The notes beneath the pieces are model-generated. The model searched no databases. It saw nothing but the letters and a program-made list of their open reading frames with translations, and was not told the DNA's origin. From Oceanibacterium hippocampi (GTDB lineage: Bacteria > Pseudomonadota > Alphaproteobacteria > Sneathiellales > Sneathiellaceae): a stretch of 64,000 bases of DNA. The position numbers and the translations under genes were made by a program. Location: assembly GCF_900172325.1 (NCBI RefSeq), contig NZ_FWFR01000003.1, positions 496,001 to 560,000 on the forward strand, given 5' to 3'. The first letter of the stretch is position 1. Each line of letters starts with the position of its first letter. This document shows positions 27,344 to 38,234 of the stretch, piece by piece.

Positions 27344-28366
27344 TCAGGAGCAGCCAGCCTTGCCGCGCTCGCGGGTCGCCAGTTGCTTCAGCCCGCCGGG
27401 GGCATCGGGGAACTCGGCGCGGAACTGGTCAAAGACGACGCAGGACTGTTCGCGCTCGCCCATCAGATTGAGCGTCATCGCCAGCTTCAGCAGGCTTGCA
27501 GACGCCTTCGGGCTGTCCGGATAGTTCTGGTGCCCGGCCAGGAACGCGGCGGCGGCGTTCGGATAGTCCTGCCGCACATAATAGGTTTCGCCGAGCCAGT
27601 ATTGCGCGTTGCCGGCCAGTTCGCCCTCCCGGTTGTTCGCCAGGAAATCGTTGAGCGCGACCTCCGCCCGGTCGTAATCGCCGCGCTTGAGCAGCGAAAG
27701 CGCCTGCTGATACTGCTCTTCGGGCGTGCCACCGGAAAGATTGGCGACCGTCGACTGGGCGCCCGACAACGGCGTGCTCTCGGCAGATTCACGCGGCGCG
27801 GCCCGGCCGGCATCCGGGTTTTCGAGCTGTCCCGGCGAAATCGTGCCGAGCGTTCCCGGCGCCGAGCCTTGCTGGCCGCTGGCGGTACCGCCCACAGCGC
27901 CCATGCCGCCACCGCCACCGGCCGCCATGTTCCGTTCGATCGCCGTCAGCCGGAAATCGACGTCCTCGACCAGCTTGTCGACCCGCGTCGTCACCTGTGA
28001 CAGCCGGAAGCTGTTCTCCTCGACGCGCCCGGTCAGGTCGCGGATCAGTTGCTCGAGCACGTCGAGCCGCTGGGAAAGCATCGCCCCCGCCGGCAATTGC
28101 CCGCCGCCGCTCGCGGTCAGACCGCTGGGCGCCGGGGCCGTTACCTGCGACGAGGCCGGCGGCGGATTGCCGCCATACAGCTGCCGCTGCACGTCGGCCA
28201 GATCGCGGTCAAGCCGGTTCAGTCGATCGGTCAGCGCCCGCAACTCGCTCGACTGCGCAGCGGCCGGACTGATCTGGCCGTCGACGACGACGGCCAGCGC
28301 GAAGGCCAGTAGAAGTGCAAGAATCCGGATCGGGCGATTTCGTGCCGACAAGGTGCGACAAGGCAT
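27344..28366 (-). CDS. cpoB: Cell division coordinator CpoB (YbgF), Tol-Pal partner
   Basis: A 340-residue periplasmic protein. A signal peptide (ILALLLAFALAVVVDGQISPAAAQ) is followed by a short coiled coil (SELRALTDRLNRLDRDLADVQRQL, then a second near residues 100-140), a Gly/Pro-rich linker, and C-terminal TPR repeats (PEEQYQQALSLLKRGDYDRAEVALNDFLANN, NAQYWLGETYYVRQDYPNAAAAF). It links Tol-Pal-driven outer-membrane constriction with peptidoglycan synthesis. A GAAGGAG site precedes the start. A strong terminator lies between it and pal, so it may have its own promoter. Confidence 0.94.
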   Translation of the reverse strand: MPCRTLSARNRPIRILALLLAFALAVVVDGQISPAAAQSSELRALTDRLNRLDRDLADVQRQLYGGNPPPASSQVTAPAPSGLTASGGGQLPAGAMLSQRLDVLEQLIRDLTGRVEENSFRLSQVTTRVDKLVEDVDFRLTAIERNMAAGGGGGMGAVGGTASGQQGSAPGTLGTISPGQLENPDAGRAAPRESAESTPLSGAQSTVANLSGGTPEEQYQQALSLLKRGDYDRAEVALNDFLANNREGELAGNAQYWLGETYYVRQDYPNAAAAFLAGHQNYPDSPKASASLLKLAMTLNLMGEREQSCVVFDQFRAEFPDAPGGLKQLATRERGKAGCS

Positions 28367-28469
28367 CGGCAGGCTCCTTCACGGCGTCAGGGACGTGTTG
28401 GCGGTGGCTCGGCATCCTTGGCCGGGAAGGTGGCGGAAATATGATGGCGACCACCCCGCCCGGCGGAAA

Positions 28470-28525
28470 AGGAAAAGCCGCCCGCAGTTACGCCGGAGAA
28501 TATCCGGCGGCTGAACGGGCGGCTT
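28470..28525 (-). terminator. Intrinsic terminator downstream of pal
   Basis: On the minus strand a long hairpin pairs GCCGCCCG with CGGGCGGC (28516-28523 and 28477-28484) with an inner CGCCGG/CCGGCG stem (28504-28509 and 28491-28496), separated by a symmetric six-base internal loop. It is followed at once by TTTT-CC-TTTT. It sits 27 bases past the pal stop and should end most tol-pal transcripts before cpoB. Confidence 0.8.
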
Positions 28526-28550
28526 CCGGCCTCGGGTAACGTAATCGTGT

Positions 28551-29087
28551 TTAGTTGACGACCGCCACGCCACGACGGTTCTGGGCCCAGGCGGCTTCGT
28601 TCGAGCCCAGCGCCACCGGACGCTCCTTACCGTAGGAGATCGTCGAGAGACGGGCCGGGTCGACGCCCAGGTTCACGAGGTAGTTCTTGACAGACGTGGC
28701 CCGGCGATCACCCAGCGCGAGGTTGTACTCGCGCGTGCCGCGCTCGTCGGCATGGCCTTCGACAGTCAGCGTGACCTGCGGGTTGGCAGCAAGCCAGGCA
28801 GCCTGCCGCTGAAGCGTGTCGCGTGCTTCCGGCGTCAGGTCGTAACGGTCGAGATCGAAGAAAACACGATCGCCGACGTTCAGAACCAGATCTTCCTGGG
28901 TGCCCGGCCGCGGGCCAGCCGGCTCGGTCGCCGTGGTAGTGGTGGACTGCGTCGCGGTACCCGAACCTTGCGTCGAGGCCCCCTCGCCCGATGCACCGGC
29001 GGAGTCCGTCGGAGCGGTTTCGCAGGCAGCCACAAGTAGCAGCGCTGCGACCGCCCCAATGATTTTGATGCCTAAGTCGAGGCGCAT
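28551..29087 (-). CDS. pal: Peptidoglycan-associated lipoprotein Pal
   Basis: A 178-residue outer-membrane lipoprotein. The lipobox is in VAALLLVAACETAP, giving an acylated Cys near residue 21. A Ser/Thr/Gly-rich linker leads to an OmpA-type domain (DRVFFDLDRYDLTPEARDTLQRQAAWLAANPQVTLTVEGHADERGTREYNLALGDRRATSVKNYLVNLGV) that binds peptidoglycan through its Asp and Arg residues. I choose the ATG at 29087, with GGGAG eight bases before it, over the ATG at 29102. With TolQRAB it keeps the outer membrane tethered during division. A terminator follows. Confidence 0.95.
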   Translation of the reverse strand: MRLDLGIKIIGAVAALLLVAACETAPTDSAGASGEGASTQGSGTATQSTTTTATEPAGPRPGTQEDLVLNVGDRVFFDLDRYDLTPEARDTLQRQAAWLAANPQVTLTVEGHADERGTREYNLALGDRRATSVKNYLVNLGVDPARLSTISYGKERPVALGSNEAAWAQNRRGVAVVN

Positions 29088-29240
29088 AAACTTGACTCCC
29101 ATTTGCGGAGAACTTTCATCTTGAGGCGTAACTAGACGCCGCTCTTTGACTTGCCATAGTGTCCGGCAAAGTATTGCCGAAACTCGCCCGGATCACCCGT
29201 TTTTTAACGCGTGGGAATATACTGGCCTTACTATTGCAAT

Positions 29241-30590
29241 TCAAGGGCTTCGCGGAGACCACGCGGGGTCCGACGCGTCCATCGGCGTCACCATCATCCG
29301 TTCGTTGTGCCCGGTGAGGTCGACTGACCACAGGCGCGCGTCGCCGCCCTTGCCCCCCGCGGTGAAGGGTGTCTGGCGGAAGAACATCAGCACCCGGCCG
29401 TTCGGCGCCCAGGTCGGCCCCTCGTCCAGGTAGCTCTCGGTGAGCAGTCTTTCACCCGACCCGTCGGGTCGCACCACGCCGATGTAGAACTTGCCTTTCC
29501 AGATCTTCGTGAAAGCGATCAGGTCGCCGCGCGGCGACCAGACCGGGGTCGCGTAACGTCCCTCGCCGAAGCTGATACGGCGCACGTTTCCGCCATCGGC
29601 GTCCATCACATAGAGCTGCTGGGTGCCGCCCCTGTCCGAGTTGAAAACGATGGAACGGCCGTCGGGAGAAAAGCAGGGCGAGGTGTCGATCGCCGGGTGA
29701 TCGGTGAGCCGCTTGCTGACCCGGGTCCGCAGATCGAGCACGTAGACATCGCTGTTCCCGTTCGTGGCCAGGCTCATCGCGACCCGGTTCCCGGTTGGCG
29801 AGAAGCGCGGCGCGAAAGTCATGCCGGGGAATTCGCCGAGCACTTCCTGCTGTCCGGTATCGATGTTGTAGAGATAGACCCTGGGCTTGTCGTTGAAGTA
29901 GGAGAGATAGGTGATTTCCTGCTGCGTCGGCGAGAAGCGCGGCGTCAGCACGAGACTGGACCCGTTCGTCAGGAACCGGTGATTGGCGCCGTCCTGGTCC
30001 ATGATCGCCAGCCGCTTGACGCGCCGGTCACCCGGTCCGGATTCGGCGATATAGACGATCCGGGTATCGAAATAACCCTCCTCGCCGGTCATCCGCTTGT
30101 AGATCGCGTCGGCAATCTTGTGCGCGATCCGGCGCCAGTTGTCGGGCGTCGTGGTGATCCGCAGACCGACCATGTGCTGTTCGGCGAAGACGTCCCAGAG
30201 CCGGAAGTTGGCCTGCAGGCGGCCATCCGGCAGCAGCGAGGTCTGGCCGCTGACCAGCGCCTGGGCATCGAGAATCCGCCAGTCGCCGAAACGGGGAATG
30301 TTGACCAAATCGGCCGGCTTCTGGATGAAGGCGCGCGGATCGATCGGCCGGAACAGGCCGGAGCGCTCCAGATCCGCCCGGATCACGCCGGCGATCTCCT
30401 GCCCGGTCTGGCGCATTGTGTCGCTGTCGCCGTGAAAATCGGAAACGGCGATCGGCAACGGGTCCACATTACCCTGGGTGATATCGATTTCCAGCACCGC
30501 ATGGGCCGGAATCGCGGAAACGGCGACGGCCAGGAAGGCGATGAGCCCGCCCAGCGCGCGCGTAACGCCACTGAATCGCTTCTCGGTCAT
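29241..30590 (-). CDS. tolB: Tol-Pal system beta-propeller protein TolB
   Basis: A 449-residue periplasmic protein. The signal peptide (residues 1 to ~32, ending PAHAVLE) is followed by an alpha/beta domain (IAVSDFHGD... [25 protein letters not shown]) and a six-bladed beta-propeller with repeated SPDG/RFSPT blades ([63 protein letters not shown]). It binds Pal and TolA. The ATG at 30590 overlaps the tolA stop (ATGA). The frame continues upstream through tolA but as shadow only. Confidence 0.96.
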   Translation of the reverse strand: MTEKRFSGVTRALGGLIAFLAVAVSAIPAHAVLEIDITQGNVDPLPIAVSDFHGDSDTMRQTGQEIAGVIRADLERSGLFRPIDPRAFIQKPADLVNIPRFGDWRILDAQALVSGQTSLLPDGRLQANFRLWDVFAEQHMVGLRITTTPDNWRRIAHKIADAIYKRMTGEEGYFDTRIVYIAESGPGDRRVKRLAIMDQDGANHRFLTNGSSLVLTPRFSPTQQEITYLSYFNDKPRVYLYNIDTGQQEVLGEFPGMTFAPRFSPTGNRVAMSLATNGNSDVYVLDLRTRVSKRLTDHPAIDTSPCFSPDGRSIVFNSDRGGTQQLYVMDADGGNVRRISFGEGRYATPVWSPRGDLIAFTKIWKGKFYIGVVRPDGSGERLLTESYLDEGPTWAPNGRVLMFFRQTPFTAGGKGGDARLWSVDLTGHNERMMVTPMDASDPAWSPRSP

Positions 30591-31621
30591 CCGCCAAGCA
30601 TCTCCTTTGGGTTGAACGTCATCTCGATGTCCCGCCAGCGGTCGTATTTTTCCGCCGGCAGTTTGAATGGCTGGCATTTCAATACCGCGCGCAGCGCGCT
30701 CTCGGCCGCGATGCGGTGGAACTCGTCCTGCAGATCGCCCAGGTTCGCGATGGACGGCGAACCGCGCACGCTGCCGTCCGGGTTGAGCGAGAAGCGGATC
30801 TTCACGATCAGATTCTCCGCATCGCGGGCCCCGGCGGGGACGATCCAGCAGCGCTGCACCTGCTGGCGCAGGGCATCGATCTCGCTGATCGTCATGCGCT
30901 GCGGCATCTGGTTCGACTGAGAGGAACTCGCCTCCAGATGCTTTTGCACGGTGTCCTCGACCGAGCGCTTCTTCGGCTGCTCCTTGAGCTTCTTGTCGAG
31001 CAGCGCGGCAAGCTGGCCGGGATCGAATTTCTTCTTGTCCGGCACCGGCTTCGGCGCGGGCTGCGGCTTTGCTGCCGGCTTCGGCTTCGGCGCGGGCAGC
31101 GGCGCGGGCTTCGGCGGCACCGCGGCAACCTCGGGCTTCTCCGGCTCGGCCGGCTTCGATTCGACGGTCTCGGGCTTCAGCGCGGGCGCCGGAACCGGGA
31201 CGGGCGGCGGAGCTTCGGCGGCCGGCACGGGCTCGGGCGGCGTTTCCGGCTGAACGGCGGGCTTCGCGGCAGGGACCGGTTCGGACGGCGGCTCGGGCGG
31301 CAGGGCGGCGACAGTCGTCGGTGCCGGGTCCGGCTCGGCCGGTGCCGGCTCGCTCGGCGCGGGCTCGACCTGGGTCGGCTCGGGCTGGGTCGCGGCCTCG
31401 GGCGCGGAGGCGGTTTCCGCCGGCGCGACTTCCTCCTCGGACTGCTCGGGCGGCGGCAGGTTGGTGACGTCCTCGATCGGCACGACGATGTCGAGCTGGA
31501 TCACCGGCGGAGATTCGAGAAGCTCGGGGTCGGAAAAGATCGGCAGCCCCGAATAGAGCAGCACCACGACAGCGGCGTGCAGCACCCCGGACAACAGCAA
31601 TGGCAGCCGCATTCCGTGCAC
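30587..31621 (-). CDS. tolA: TolA envelope-spanning protein
   Basis: A 344-residue protein with one N-terminal helix ([24 protein letters not shown]), a long Pro/Ala/Glu-rich middle (about residues 45-215; instead of the Lys/Ala helix of E. coli TolA) and a TonB/TolA-like C-terminal domain ([49 protein letters not shown]). It carries force from the TolQR motor to TolB-Pal. The start at 31621 is a GTG with AGGGGAAG upstream; an ATG at 31612 is an alternative. It lies between tolR and tolB. Confidence 0.93.
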   Translation of the reverse strand: MHGMRLPLLLSGVLHAAVVVLLYSGLPIFSDPELLESPPVIQLDIVVPIEDVTNLPPPEQSEEEVAPAETASAPEAATQPEPTQVEPAPSEPAPAEPDPAPTTVAALPPEPPSEPVPAAKPAVQPETPPEPVPAAEAPPPVPVPAPALKPETVESKPAEPEKPEVAAVPPKPAPLPAPKPKPAAKPQPAPKPVPDKKKFDPGQLAALLDKKLKEQPKKRSVEDTVQKHLEASSSQSNQMPQRMTISEIDALRQQVQRCWIVPAGARDAENLIVKIRFSLNPDGSVRGSPSIANLGDLQDEFHRIAAESALRAVLKCQPFKLPAEKYDRWRDIEMTFNPKEMLGG

Positions 31622-31632
31622 GCCACTTCCCC

Positions 31633-32091
31633 TTAGCGAGCCGCCGCGGCGGGCGACTTGGCGTCCGGGTCGCGGGCAACCAGCGCGACGCGCGTATAGC
31701 CGGCGGCGGTGATCAGGCCCATCACGTCGAGAACCCGGCCATAATTGATCTGGGAATCGCCGCGAACGAAGATCCGCGCCGTCGTCGAGGCCTGGGTGAT
31801 CGCCTGCAGTCGCGGAACCAGTTCCTCGCGCGTCACCGGCGTGTCCTGGATATACAGCCCGCCTGCCTTGTCGATGGTGATCGCAAGCGGCTCGTCGGTG
31901 CCGGGCAGCGCCGGCGCCTTGCTCTTCGGCAAGTCGACCTGCACGCCGACCGTCAGGAGCGGTGCCGTGACCATGAACACGATGAGCAGCACCAGCATGA
32001 CGTCGACGAACGGCGTCACGTTGATTTCAGCCATACGGGCGTAGCGGGCCTTGACCCCGCTCCGATAGTTGCCGCCTGCCTTGATGGCCAT
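31633..32091 (-). CDS. tolR: TolR/ExbD-type motor subunit
   Basis: A 152-residue protein with one N-terminal helix and a periplasmic domain. [38 protein letters not shown] carries the conserved proton-path Asp in FVDVMLVLL. The C-terminal half ([35 protein letters not shown]) is the ExbD/TolR fold that docks on peptidoglycan. It works with TolQ as the proton-driven motor of the Tol-Pal system. It starts two bases past the tolQ stop. Confidence 0.96.
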   Translation of the reverse strand: MAIKAGGNYRSGVKARYARMAEINVTPFVDVMLVLLIVFMVTAPLLTVGVQVDLPKSKAPALPGTDEPLAITIDKAGGLYIQDTPVTREELVPRLQAITQASTTARIFVRGDSQINYGRVLDVMGLITAAGYTRVALVARDPDAKSPAAAAR

Positions 32092-32093
32092 GA

Positions 32094-32813
<720 letters not shown>

Positions 32814-32814
32814 T

Positions 32815-33276
32815 TCAGGCAGTCCCGACCCTCTTCGGTTGCATCAGTCCGCTCAGACCGTCGCGGATGGCATCTGGTAGCCGGCGCGGTCGTCCCCCAC
32901 GATCGACGCAGGCGATCCGTACCTGGCTGCGAACGAGTTCCTCGGCCCCGCGCCGGACGATCTGCTCCGCCCGGACCGTGGCGCCGCCGACCTCGAGAAC
33001 GCGGGAATGCACCGCAATCCCGTCGTCGAGCCGGGCCGGCTTCAGATATTCGATCGCGCAGTCACGGACAACGAGCGCGAGCCCGGTTCGTTCCAGCATT
33101 TCCCGCTGGTCGATCCCCAGCCCGCGCAGCAGGTCGCTCCGGCCACGCTCGCAGAACTTTAGATAGTTGGCGAAATAGACGATGCCACCGCCATCGGTGT
33201 CTTCCCAGTAGACAACGAGAGGCAAGACATGGACGTCGCCGCATATTTCGCCCTGCATGCCGGCAATCCCGCTCAT
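32815..33276 (-). CDS. ybgC: Tol-Pal-associated acyl-CoA thioesterase YbgC
   Basis: A 153-residue hot-dog-fold thioesterase. [34 protein letters not shown] contains the catalytic Asp (YWEDTD) of the 4-hydroxybenzoyl-CoA thioesterase group. It hydrolyses acyl-CoA or acyl-ACP esters and accompanies tol genes throughout proteobacteria, though its link to Tol function is loose. The start overlaps the ruvB stop by four bases and its stop almost touches the tolQ start. Confidence 0.92.
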   Translation of the reverse strand: MSGIAGMQGEICGDVHVLPLVVYWEDTDGGGIVYFANYLKFCERGRSDLLRGLGIDQREMLERTGLALVVRDCAIEYLKPARLDDGIAVHSRVLEVGGATVRAEQIVRRGAEELVRSQVRIACVDRGGRPRRLPDAIRDGLSGLMQPKRVGTA

Positions 33277-34322
33277 GCGTCGTCGCCCTCGTCGAACAGC
33301 GGCACCTCGCCCGAAGTTGCCGGGCGAACGAGACCGATATGATCGAACGCGGCGCCGGTCAGCATGCGGCCGCGCGGGGTCCGCTGAAGCAGTCCCTGCT
33401 GTATCAGGAACGGCTCGATGATGTCCTCGATCGCGTCACGCGGCTCCGACAGGGCGGCCGCCATGGTCTCGACGCCGACCGGGCCGCCACCGTAATTCCG
33501 GGCGATGCAATCGAGATAGCGCCGGTCCATGGCATCGAGACCCAGGCCGTCGACTTCCAGCCGCTGCAAGGCCGCGTCGGCCTGGATACGGTCCACGGTC
33601 GTCGCGCCCGCGACCGCCGCGAAGTCGCGTACGCGGCGGAGCAGACGGCCCGCGACGCGCGGCGTCCCCCGGCTGCGACGGGCGATTTCGAAGGCGCCGT
33701 CGGCGGTCAGCGCGAAGTCGAACAGCCGGGCGCCGCGGCGGACCACCTCGACCAGTTCCTCGGCCGCGTAGAAATTGAGCCGCAGCGGAATGCCGAAGCG
33801 ATCGCGAAGCGGCGTCGTGATCAGTCCGGAACGGGTTGTCGCCCCGATCAGTGTGAAGGGCGGAAGGTCGATACGGACCGAACGGGCGGCCGGTCCCTCG
33901 CCGATGATCAGGTCGAGCTGGAAATCCTCCATCGCCGGATAGAGGATTTCCTCGACCGCCGGGTTCAGGCGATGGATCTCGTCGATAAACAGGACGTCGC
34001 GGGGTTCCAGGTTGGTCAGCAACGCGGCCAGATCGCCGGCCTTCGCGACCACCGGTCCCGACGTGGCCCGAAAGCCGACGCCGAGTTCGCGGGAAACGAT
34101 CTGCGCCAGCGTCGTCTTGCCGAGCCCCGGGGGACCGAACAGCAGCACGTGATCGAGCGCCTCGCCGCGCCGGCTTGCCGCCTTCACGAAAACCTCGAGG
34201 TTCTCGCAGACCTGGCGCTGGCCGATGAAATCGGCGAGGCGTTGCGGCCGGAGCTGGTTCTCGATCATGTCGCCGACGGCGAGGTCGGCTGCGACCACCC
34301 GCTCGTGCCCGGTGCCGCTCAT
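33273..34322 (-). CDS. ruvB: Holliday junction branch migration helicase RuvB
   Basis: A 349-residue AAA+ motor. Walker A is [15 protein letters not shown], Walker B is [10 protein letters not shown], sensor 1 is IGATTRSG and the arginine finger region is [14 protein letters not shown]. The start [12 protein letters not shown] and the winged-helix C-terminus ([29 protein letters not shown]) are standard. With RuvA it moves Holliday junctions for RuvC. It overlaps ruvA and ybgC by four bases each. Confidence 0.98.
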   Translation of the reverse strand: MSGTGHERVVAADLAVGDMIENQLRPQRLADFIGQRQVCENLEVFVKAASRRGEALDHVLLFGPPGLGKTTLAQIVSRELGVGFRATSGPVVAKAGDLAALLTNLEPRDVLFIDEIHRLNPAVEEILYPAMEDFQLDLIIGEGPAARSVRIDLPPFTLIGATTRSGLITTPLRDRFGIPLRLNFYAAEELVEVVRRGARLFDFALTADGAFEIARRSRGTPRVAGRLLRRVRDFAAVAGATTVDRIQADAALQRLEVDGLGLDAMDRRYLDCIARNYGGGPVGVETMAAALSEPRDAIEDIIEPFLIQQGLLQRTPRGRMLTGAAFDHIGLVRPATSGEVPLFDEGDDA

Positions 34323-34939
34323 CGGGCAAGCTCCTTCAGGCTGCGGGTGATCAGCGCCTCAACCGTGGCGTTGCTGCCGAGAGCGCGGGCGGCGGCGGCA
34401 ACCGCACCATGCGCGTCAGTCGGGCGATAGCCGAGATTGCCGAGCGCCGACAGCGCATCCTGAACCGCGCCGCCGGTTTGCCAGTCGGCGGAAAGTGGCG
34501 CCTCGGCGCCGGCCGCCCCGACCCGGCCGAGAGCCAGCGCGCCGGCCTTGTCCTTCAGTTCGCTCGCGATCCGCGTGGCGAGACGCGGGCCGACGCCGTT
34601 GGCACGACCGAGCGCCGCCTTGTCGCCGGCAGCCAGCACCGCGATCAGTTCGTCGGGCGCGAGGATCGAGAGGATGGCCAGAGCGACCCGCGCGCCGACC
34701 CCCTGCACGCCCTGAAGGATGCGGAACCATTCGCGTTCCGACCCGTCGCCGAAGCCGTAGAGATGGATATGATCCTCGCGGACATGGGTATCGACGAGCA
34801 GCGACGCATCGCCGCCCCGCTCGGGGAGCGAGCGCAGCGTCCGGCTCGAACAGAAAACCAGGTACCCGACGCCGCCGACATCCAGCACCACGTGGTCGTC
34901 CCCGATCCCGTCGACGATGCCGCGAAGCTTGGCGATCAT
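34319..34939 (-). CDS. ruvA: Holliday junction DNA-binding protein RuvA
   Basis: A 206-residue protein with an N-terminal OB fold ([31 protein letters not shown]), a tandem helix-hairpin-helix region ([44 protein letters not shown]) and a C-terminal RuvB-contacting domain ([20 protein letters not shown]). The tetramer holds the open four-way junction. The ATG at 34939 overlaps the ruvC stop; a longer frame upstream is shadow of ruvC. Confidence 0.97.
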   Translation of the reverse strand: MIAKLRGIVDGIGDDHVVLDVGGVGYLVFCSSRTLRSLPERGGDASLLVDTHVREDHIHLYGFGDGSEREWFRILQGVQGVGARVALAILSILAPDELIAVLAAGDKAALGRANGVGPRLATRIASELKDKAGALALGRVGAAGAEAPLSADWQTGGAVQDALSALGNLGYRPTDAHGAVAAAARALGSNATVEALITRSLKELAR

Positions 34940-35457
34940 CGGAGCGCCGCCGCGAGACCGGCCGCAGCCACCTGGCGCGGGCCGCGATGATGGGCATGGC
35001 AGATCGCGACCGCGAGCGCGTCGGCCGCGTGTTCGTTGTCGATCCGCGCGCCGGGCAGGAGGACCGCCATCATCGCGCGGATCTGCTCCTTGCCGGCGTG
35101 ACCGCTGCCGACCACGGTCTTCTTGATGAGGTTCGGCGCATACTCGGCGACCGGCAGGCCGGCAGCCGCCGGCACCAGGAGGGCGATGCCGCGCGCCTGG
35201 CCGAGTTTCAGCGTCGATACCGGGTTCTTGTTCACGAACGTCTCTTCCACCGCCGCCTGGTCGGGGGACCAAGCCTCCACAACCTCGACCAGGCCCCGGT
35301 AAAGCTGCAGGAGGCGCTGGGCGAGTTCATCGTTGCCGTCCGAACCGACGACCCCGTGCCCGAGATGCCGCAGACGATAACCGTCCGTCTCGATCACGCC
35401 CCAGCCGGTATGGCGAAGGCCCGGGTCGAGGCCCAGTACACGCTGCACTCCTGCCAT
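34936..35457 (-). CDS. ruvC: Crossover junction endodeoxyribonuclease RuvC
   Basis: A 173-residue RNase H-fold resolvase. The catalytic acids are in [14 protein letters not shown] (first Asp), [22 protein letters not shown] (Glu) and the C-terminal [17 protein letters not shown] (two Asp). It cuts Holliday junctions symmetrically. It is the first gene of the ruvCAB block and lies 22 bases downstream of yebC. The ATG at 35457 begins the homology ([13 protein letters not shown]). Confidence 0.97.
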   Translation of the reverse strand: MAGVQRVLGLDPGLRHTGWGVIETDGYRLRHLGHGVVGSDGNDELAQRLLQLYRGLVEVVEAWSPDQAAVEETFVNKNPVSTLKLGQARGIALLVPAAAGLPVAEYAPNLIKKTVVGSGHAGKEQIRAMMAVLLPGARIDNEHAADALAVAICHAHHRGPRQVAAAGLAAALR

Positions 35458-35479
35458 TCGGCCTTGGCTCCCGCCGGTG

Positions 35480-36232
35480 CTAGAGGTCGAGCTGCTGCAT
35501 GATGTCGTCGGCGATGTCGAAATTCGCCGACACCCGCTGCACATCGTCATTGTCGTCGAGGGCGTCGAGCAGCTTGAGAAGCGAACCCGCCTTGTCGGCG
35601 TCGTCGACCGCGACGGTGTTCTGCGGTTTCCAGACGAGGCCGGAGGAACGCGGCTCGCCGAAACGCTCCTCGAGCGCCTCGCGGACCTCGTGGAACGATT
35701 CGACCGCACAGGTGATCTCGTGCGTCTCGTCGCCGGATTCGACATTCTCCGCACCGGCCTCCAGCGCCGCCTCGAACATGTCGCCCTCGTCCGCAACGGA
35801 GGCTTCGTAGATGATCTGGCCGACGCGATCGAACATGAAGGCGACCGAGCCGGTTTCGCCGAGCGATCCGCCGTGCTTGGTGAAGGCCGAACGGATGTCG
35901 CCCGCGGTCCGGTTGCGATTGTCGGTCAGTGTCTCCACGATCACCGCAATGCCGCTCGGCCCGTAGCCCTCGTAACGGATCTCCTCGAAGTTGGCCGCGC
36001 CGTCGGCACCGGTCGCCCGCTTGATCGCCCGGTCGATATTGTCCTTCGGCATGTTCGCCTGGCGTGCCGCCGCGATGGCGCTGCGCAGGCGCGGATTCAT
36101 GGCCGGGTCGGGCAAGCCGCTGCGTGCCGCGACCATCAGTTCCTTGATCAGCTTCGTGAAGACCTTGGCCCGCTTGGCGTCCTGTGCGCCCTTGCGGTAC
36201 ATGATGTTCTTGAATTGTGAATGGCCCGCCAT
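35480..36232 (-). CDS. yebC: YebC/PmpR-family protein
   Basis: A 250-residue protein of the widespread YebC family ([90 protein letters not shown]). It was named as a transcription regulator, but recent work ties members to relief of ribosome stalling at proline-rich runs. The Met at 36232 gives the standard MAGHS start; an 11-residue upstream extension to 36265 is rejected. It precedes ruvC, the usual order. Confidence 0.95.
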   Translation of the reverse strand: MAGHSQFKNIMYRKGAQDAKRAKVFTKLIKELMVAARSGLPDPAMNPRLRSAIAAARQANMPKDNIDRAIKRATGADGAANFEEIRYEGYGPSGIAVIVETLTDNRNRTAGDIRSAFTKHGGSLGETGSVAFMFDRVGQIIYEASVADEGDMFEAALEAGAENVESGDETHEITCAVESFHEVREALEERFGEPRSSGLVWKPQNTVAVDDADKAGSLLKLLDALDDNDDVQRVSANFDIADDIMQQLDL

Positions 36233-36382
36233 AGACGCGTCTCTTGTCTTCCCTAGTGACTGCAATTAGAAGTAGGTACCACATCTTGTGGTAGGCCGCA
36301 GCCTATATCGCTAACCTGCAATTACGGCGATATTTTGGCGCGGCCGGTCGCTCGCGCGGCTTTATAACGCCAGAGGCAGGCA

Positions 36383-36407
36383 GGGGGAAACCCCCGTCGG
36401 GCGGGGG
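36383..36407. other. Overlapping G/C-tract hairpins
   Basis: GGGGG (36383-36387), CCCCC (36391-36395) and a second GGGGG (36403-36407) form two mutually exclusive stems. They lie in the 211-base gap between yebC and the uncharacterised gene, just past the latter's stop. On the minus strand the outer stem is followed by TTT, so a weak terminator for the uncharacterised gene is possible. Nothing else is evident in this gap. Confidence 0.35.
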
Positions 36408-36443
36408 ATGCAATCAGGCGGCGGAATCCGGCCCGATCGGGCG

Positions 36444-38135
36444 TCAGGAGGCGTCGATCTTGGCGGCGGCCAGCAGGCCCTGGAATTCCTTCAGGCCCTG
36501 GGCCATTGCCGCCTCGCCGTCGTAGCTGCCCATCAGGCCAGACAGGAAGCCCGGTTTCTTCAGATAGACGAGCGTGCGCTGCTTGGCCATCCGCTTGGCA
36601 TTGCCGTCGGTCAACAGGCCGGAGGCGCAGAACCGGAGCAGCGCGAGCCCGGTCTCGACGAAATTGTCGCCCTTGCCCTCGAGCCGCGCGAGCAGCTTCT
36701 CGCTTGCGAGGATCTTGACGGCGATCTCGTCGAGCCGATCGCACAGATGGCGACGGTTCAGTTCGTCGAAACCGGAATCGACCACCGCGGCCTCGGCCCG
36801 GCACAGCCAACGCAGCCGGTCGAAAACGTTGCCGTTCTCCTTGACGAAGAAGATCTCGTTGTCGGCCGAACCGATCAGCGGCTTGATATAGCCCGCCAGC
36901 GTCCGCTTGTTCGTGCCGCCGACGATCCCGGGCTCGATCTGCAGCAGGCGCTCGGCCCGCTGCGCCGGATTCTCGCATTCGCCGAGCAGCCGTTCGATGG
37001 CGAAAGCGGTGATCAGCCGTTCGGAGCGCTCCTTGAGCACCTCCATGAGCTTCTCGCCGCCGGCATACTCGCCGTCGTCGAGGCGGAGGCGGTCGAGCAT
37101 CTCGGAATTGAACAGGATGTCGTCGACGACGCCGGCGCGCATTTCCTTTTTGCCCCGGAGAGCCGCATAGACGCGCCCGAGCAGGGCATCACGGGTATGG
37201 TTCATGCCGCCATCGGCGATCCGCTCGGCGAGCTGGGTGATGCCGGGAAGCATCTCACCGCCACCCTCGTCGGTCCGCCCCTTGCCGATCGCGATATCCG
37301 CCAGGCCAAGGACCGCGGTACCGAGTTCCCCTTCCTGGCCGAACAGTTCCGACAGGTTCGACATGCCGTCGAAGAACTCGGCCAGCAACATGTCGAAGAA
37401 CGGATAGGCTTCCTTCCGGTCACACCGGGCGAAGAGGGAGAGCACCCGGTTCAGCTTCGTCCTGACGCCCTTGATCTCGAACAGCTCGATCGCCATCGCG
37501 CACTGGAACAGGTAGCCGCGCCGGCTGTCGCCCGCCAGGGCATCGACGAGGCCGTTGATGTCGTCGCCCTGGAGCTTCTTCAGGTCGCCCTTCTTGAAAT
37601 CCTTGCGCAGGATGTCGGCGGCCGCGTTGATGAGATTGTAGATCTCGAGCATGCGCTTGCGCAGATCCTGGCCCGACTCGCGGGCCTGAGCGATCGCCGC
37701 CCGCTGTACGGCGCCCTGCATGATGGTGCCGGTATCCTCGAGACGTTCGAAATGCTCGATATGATGCAGCAGCTCGAGCGGGATGATGCCCCAGCGGTCG
37801 AGCGACTCCTTCAGGTAGCGGCGGATCGAATCGCGGCCGGTGATGGAATAGAAGTCGTCGGGCTTCCAGCAGGCGACGCCGGCATCCTCATCGTCGTGCT
37901 TGGAGGCCTTGCGCTTGTCGCCCTCGAAGAAGACCTCGGTCTCCTTGAAGATGTTCTCGGTCTCGTCGAAACTCGTCTTGACGACCCGGACGGCCTTGAA
38001 ACGGCCCTGGGTACGGCGCGCCTTCGCGTCGGCGATCGCCGCTTCCTTGTCTCGTAGCGTATTGACGAGCGTCCAGTTCGTACCGCTCTGCGCCAACACC
38101 TCGAAGCTGAATTTCTGACTCGACAATGCTACCAC
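36444..38135 (-). CDS. Uncharacterised conserved-looking protein
   Basis: About 563 residues, soluble and mostly helical; I do not recognise the family. The first ~80 residues form a small alpha/beta unit (FSFEVLAQSGTNWTLVNTLRDKEAAIADAKARRTQGRFKAVRVVKTSFDE), then a Cys-containing linker (DAGVACWKPDDFYSITGRDSIRRYL) leads to a long helical region with no transmembrane segment, no nucleotide loop and no clear catalytic motif. The start is unsure: no in-frame ATG exists, and candidates are GTG at 38204, GTG at 38135 and TTG at 38126. Codon use and length argue strongly that it is real. It stands alone between yebC and the folate cyclo-ligase gene. Confidence 0.75.
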   Translation of the reverse strand: MVALSSQKFSFEVLAQSGTNWTLVNTLRDKEAAIADAKARRTQGRFKAVRVVKTSFDETENIFKETEVFFEGDKRKASKHDDEDAGVACWKPDDFYSITGRDSIRRYLKESLDRWGIIPLELLHHIEHFERLEDTGTIMQGAVQRAAIAQARESGQDLRKRMLEIYNLINAAADILRKDFKKGDLKKLQGDDINGLVDALAGDSRRGYLFQCAMAIELFEIKGVRTKLNRVLSLFARCDRKEAYPFFDMLLAEFFDGMSNLSELFGQEGELGTAVLGLADIAIGKGRTDEGGGEMLPGITQLAERIADGGMNHTRDALLGRVYAALRGKKEMRAGVVDDILFNSEMLDRLRLDDGEYAGGEKLMEVLKERSERLITAFAIERLLGECENPAQRAERLLQIEPGIVGGTNKRTLAGYIKPLIGSADNEIFFVKENGNVFDRLRWLCRAEAAVVDSGFDELNRRHLCDRLDEIAVKILASEKLLARLEGKGDNFVETGLALLRFCASGLLTDGNAKRMAKQRTLVYLKKPGFLSGLMGSYDGEAAMAQGLKEFQGLLAAAKIDAS

Positions 38136-38234
38136 CGTTTTCGTGCGTCGACATTCGGGCTGCTGGTCCGAAACTAGGGCGAAAACGGTTAAAAATGTAT
38201 GCACCCGGGCGCGCCGCGCCGCAGACGCGCGCCA

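Noticed and set aside
29241-31679. 812-codon frame that would fuse tolB to upstream sequence
   Set aside because: Only the part from 30590 onward is TolB; the rest overlaps tolA in another frame and is Arg/Ala-rich shadow.
36233-36443. tRNA or other small RNA gene in the gap after the yebC start
   Set aside because: No cloverleaf, T-loop or anticodon arm could be built; only G/C hairpins near 36,390.
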